Shown piece by piece: positions 62,601-64,000 of a stretch of DNA of 64,000 nucleotides. Location: the NCBI GenBank assembly GCA_032622095.1, contig CP136069.1:106792278-106856277 (forward strand), in the 5' to 3' direction. Both the position numbers and the translations under genes were made by a program. The notes under the pieces are model-generated. The model did not search any database and was not told the DNA's origin. It saw only the letters and a program-made list of their open reading frames with translations. The DNA comes from Siphonodentalium dalli (taxonomy: Eukaryota; Mollusca; Scaphopoda; Gadilida; Siphonodentaliidae). The stretch's first letter is position 1. Each line of letters starts with the position of its first letter.

Positions 62601-64000
62601 ATAGGTATCCCCACCACATACATCTATAGGTATCCCCACCACACACATATATAGGTATCCCCACCACACACATATATAGGTATCACCACCACATACATAT
62701 ATAGGTATCCCCGCCACACACATATATAGGTATTCCCGCCACATACATATATAGGTATCCTCACCACACAAATCTATAGGTATCCCCACCACATACATAT
62801 ATAGGTATCACCACCACATACATATATAGGTATCCCCACCACATACATATATAGGTATCACCACCACATACATATATAGGTATCACCACCATACACATAT
62901 ATAGGTATCCCCACCGCATACATCTATATGTATCCCAACCACACACATCTATATGTATCCCAACCACACGCATCTATAGGTATCCCCACCACACACATAT
63001 ATAGGTATCCCAACCACACGCATCTATAGGTATCCCCACCACACACATATATAGGTATCCCCACCACACACATCTATATGTATCCCCACCACACACATCT
63101 ATAGGTATCCCCACCACACACATCTATAGGTATCCCCACCATACACATCAATATGTATCACCGCCACACACATATATAGGTATCCCCACCACATACATCT
63201 ATAGGTATCCCCACCATACACATATATAGGTATCCCCACCAAACACATCTATATGTATAACCGCCACACTCATATATAGGTATCCCCACCACATACATCT
63301 ATAGGTATCACCACCACATACATATATAGGTATCCCCACAACATAAATCTATAGGTATCCCCACCACACTCATCAATATGTATCACCACCACATACATAT
63401 ATAGGTATCCCCACCACACACATATATAGGTATCCCCACCACATACATATATAGGTATCCCCACCACACACATATAGGTATCCTCACCACACACATATAT
63501 AGGTATCCTCACCACACACATATATAGGTCTCCCCGCCACATACATCTATAGGTATCACCACCACATACATCTATAGTTATCACCACCACATACATCTAT
63601 AGGTATCCCCACCACATACATCTATAGGTATCCCCACCACATACATCTATATGTATCCCCGCCACACACATCTATAGGTATCCTCACCATACACATATAT
63701 AGGTATCCCCACCATACACATCTATAGGTATCCCCGCCACACACATTTATAGGTATCCCCACCACATACATATATAGGTATCCCCACCATACACATATAT
63801 AGGTATCCCCACCACATACATATATAGGTATCACCACCACACACATATAAATATCCCCGCCACATACATATAGGTATCCCCACCACACACATATAGGTAT
63901 CCCCACCACACACATCTATAGGTATCACCACCACATACATATAGAGGTATCCCCAACACATACATATATAGGTATCCCCACCACATACATATATAGGTAT
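59678..64000. repeat. Large duplication of the right third, right copy (cut by window end)
   Basis: Right member of the pair with 52,453-57,200. The match is still continuing at the window end: 63,622-63,960 corresponds to 56,818-57,156, sharing CACATTTATAGG, CACATATAAATATCC and AGAGGTATCCCCAAC units. The duplicated segment therefore extends past 64,000. Confidence 0.82.
59859..60008. repeat. 50-bp dimer repeated three times, third locus
   Basis: Three perfect 50-bp dimers with the same phase. The position is 7,225 bp after the 52.6-kb cassette, in agreement with the offset of the surrounding long duplication. Confidence 0.9.

Larger units (their letters stand above)
1..64000. repeat. 25-bp satellite/minisatellite array spanning the entire window
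   Basis: Every line of the window can be read as head-to-tail copies of a unit of about 25 bp, all in the same orientation. On the + strand the unit begins GGTATCCCCACC (positions 1-12) and ends ACATACATATATA (positions 13-25). Its consensus composition is A9 C8 T6 G2, so G is nearly absent from the + strand. About 2,560 units fit in the window. Recurrent substitutions occur at unit positions 1 (G/T, giving TATATG), 7 (C/A), 8 (C/T), 10 (A/G, creating CpG), 14 (C/T), 16 (T/C) and 21 (A/C). Units of 23 bp (one TA lost), 24 bp (one C lost), 27 bp (TA gained) and 30 bp are also present. No inverted unit, spacer or unique sequence was seen, and both window edges lie inside repeat units. The array is non-coding in my reading. 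Chromosomal location and species cannot be determined from the sequence. Confidence 0.98.

Noticed and set aside
1-64000. CRISPR-like array of regularly spaced repeats
   Set aside because: There are no unique spacers: the sequence between any two chosen repeat cores is itself part of the same 25-bp unit, and there are no cas-like genes.
1-64000. TATA boxes or promoters from the TATATA motif
   Set aside because: TATATA occurs in nearly every unit as part of the repeat and has no associated gene, so its occurrence carries no information about transcription starts.
1-64000. Telomeric or interstitial telomere repeat
   Set aside because: The unit is 25 bp with a CCCCACC core, and no TTAGGG, TTTAGGG, TTAGG or similar short telomere motif is present in tandem.
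1-64000. Match to the human PRDM9 13-mer recombination motif (CCNCCNTNNCCNC)
   Set aside because: Sliding the motif along CCCCACCACATAC does not satisfy the fixed C and T positions, so there is no basis for a recombination-hotspot claim from this motif.
1-64000. Assignment to a particular species or satellite family
   Set aside because: No unique flank or known family sequence is present, and I cannot search a database. Only a general eukaryotic origin is defensible.

Overview
The whole 64,000-base window is one uninterrupted tandem-repeat (satellite/minisatellite) array. The basic unit is about 25 bp. On the + strand it starts with GGTATCCCCACC (unit positions 1-12) and continues with ACATACATATATA (positions 13-25). 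I found no unique sequence on either strand: no credible protein gene, no RNA gene, no transposon, no CRISPR array and no recognisable promoter or terminator. The array runs off both ends, so its true length exceeds 64 kb.

Units differ at a few recurring columns: G/T at position 1, C/A at 7, C/T at 8, A/G at 10, C/T at 14, T/C at 16, A/C at 21. Length variants of 23, 24, 27 and 30 bp also occur. Combinations of these variants act as bar-codes and reveal nested higher-order repeats (HORs):
- about 1-4.85 kb: a 1.20-kb tandem pair, a partial third copy, and a 0.57-kb module;
- about 4.85-10.8 kb: a 2.98-kb tandem pair;
- about 10.4-17.4 kb: three copies of a 1.3-1.4 kb module, with a displaced copy of an earlier block at 14.3-16.0 kb;
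- about 16.3-20.4 kb: repeated 17.88 kb further on, at 34.2-38.3 kb;
- about 20.1-32.3 kb: tandem copies of 3.5-3.6, 2.6 and 1.74 kb;
- about 37.7-44.5 kb: a 3.4-kb tandem pair;
- about 45.9-48.6 kb: a 1.86-kb-spaced pair;
- about 49.9-51.7 kb: a 0.95-kb pair;
- about 52.4-64 kb: a 6.8-7.6 kb-spaced duplication, one copy of which contains an extra 0.8-kb tandem duplication.

Many open frames of 60-211 codons exist, nearly all on the - strand. They follow from the repeat: the reverse complement of the consensus unit has no stop codon in any phase, while the + strand unit gives TAG in one phase. Because 25 is not divisible by 3, every frame cycles through all phases and yields the same 25-residue periodic peptide. 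I do not call any of them a gene.

Organism: the size, the purely non-coding content and the nested HORs point to a eukaryotic chromosome, as in heterochromatic, subtelomeric or pericentromeric satellite assembled from long reads. The sequence does not allow a species or clade assignment. The most informative observations are the duplication hierarchy, two alternating module flavours, a cluster of one-base C insertions at 28.6-30.7 kb that looks like an assembly or polishing defect, and strong strand asymmetry (the G-rich strand is the - strand).

All HOR boundaries were judged by eye from variant patterns and are good to roughly 25-50 bp unless stated as exact.
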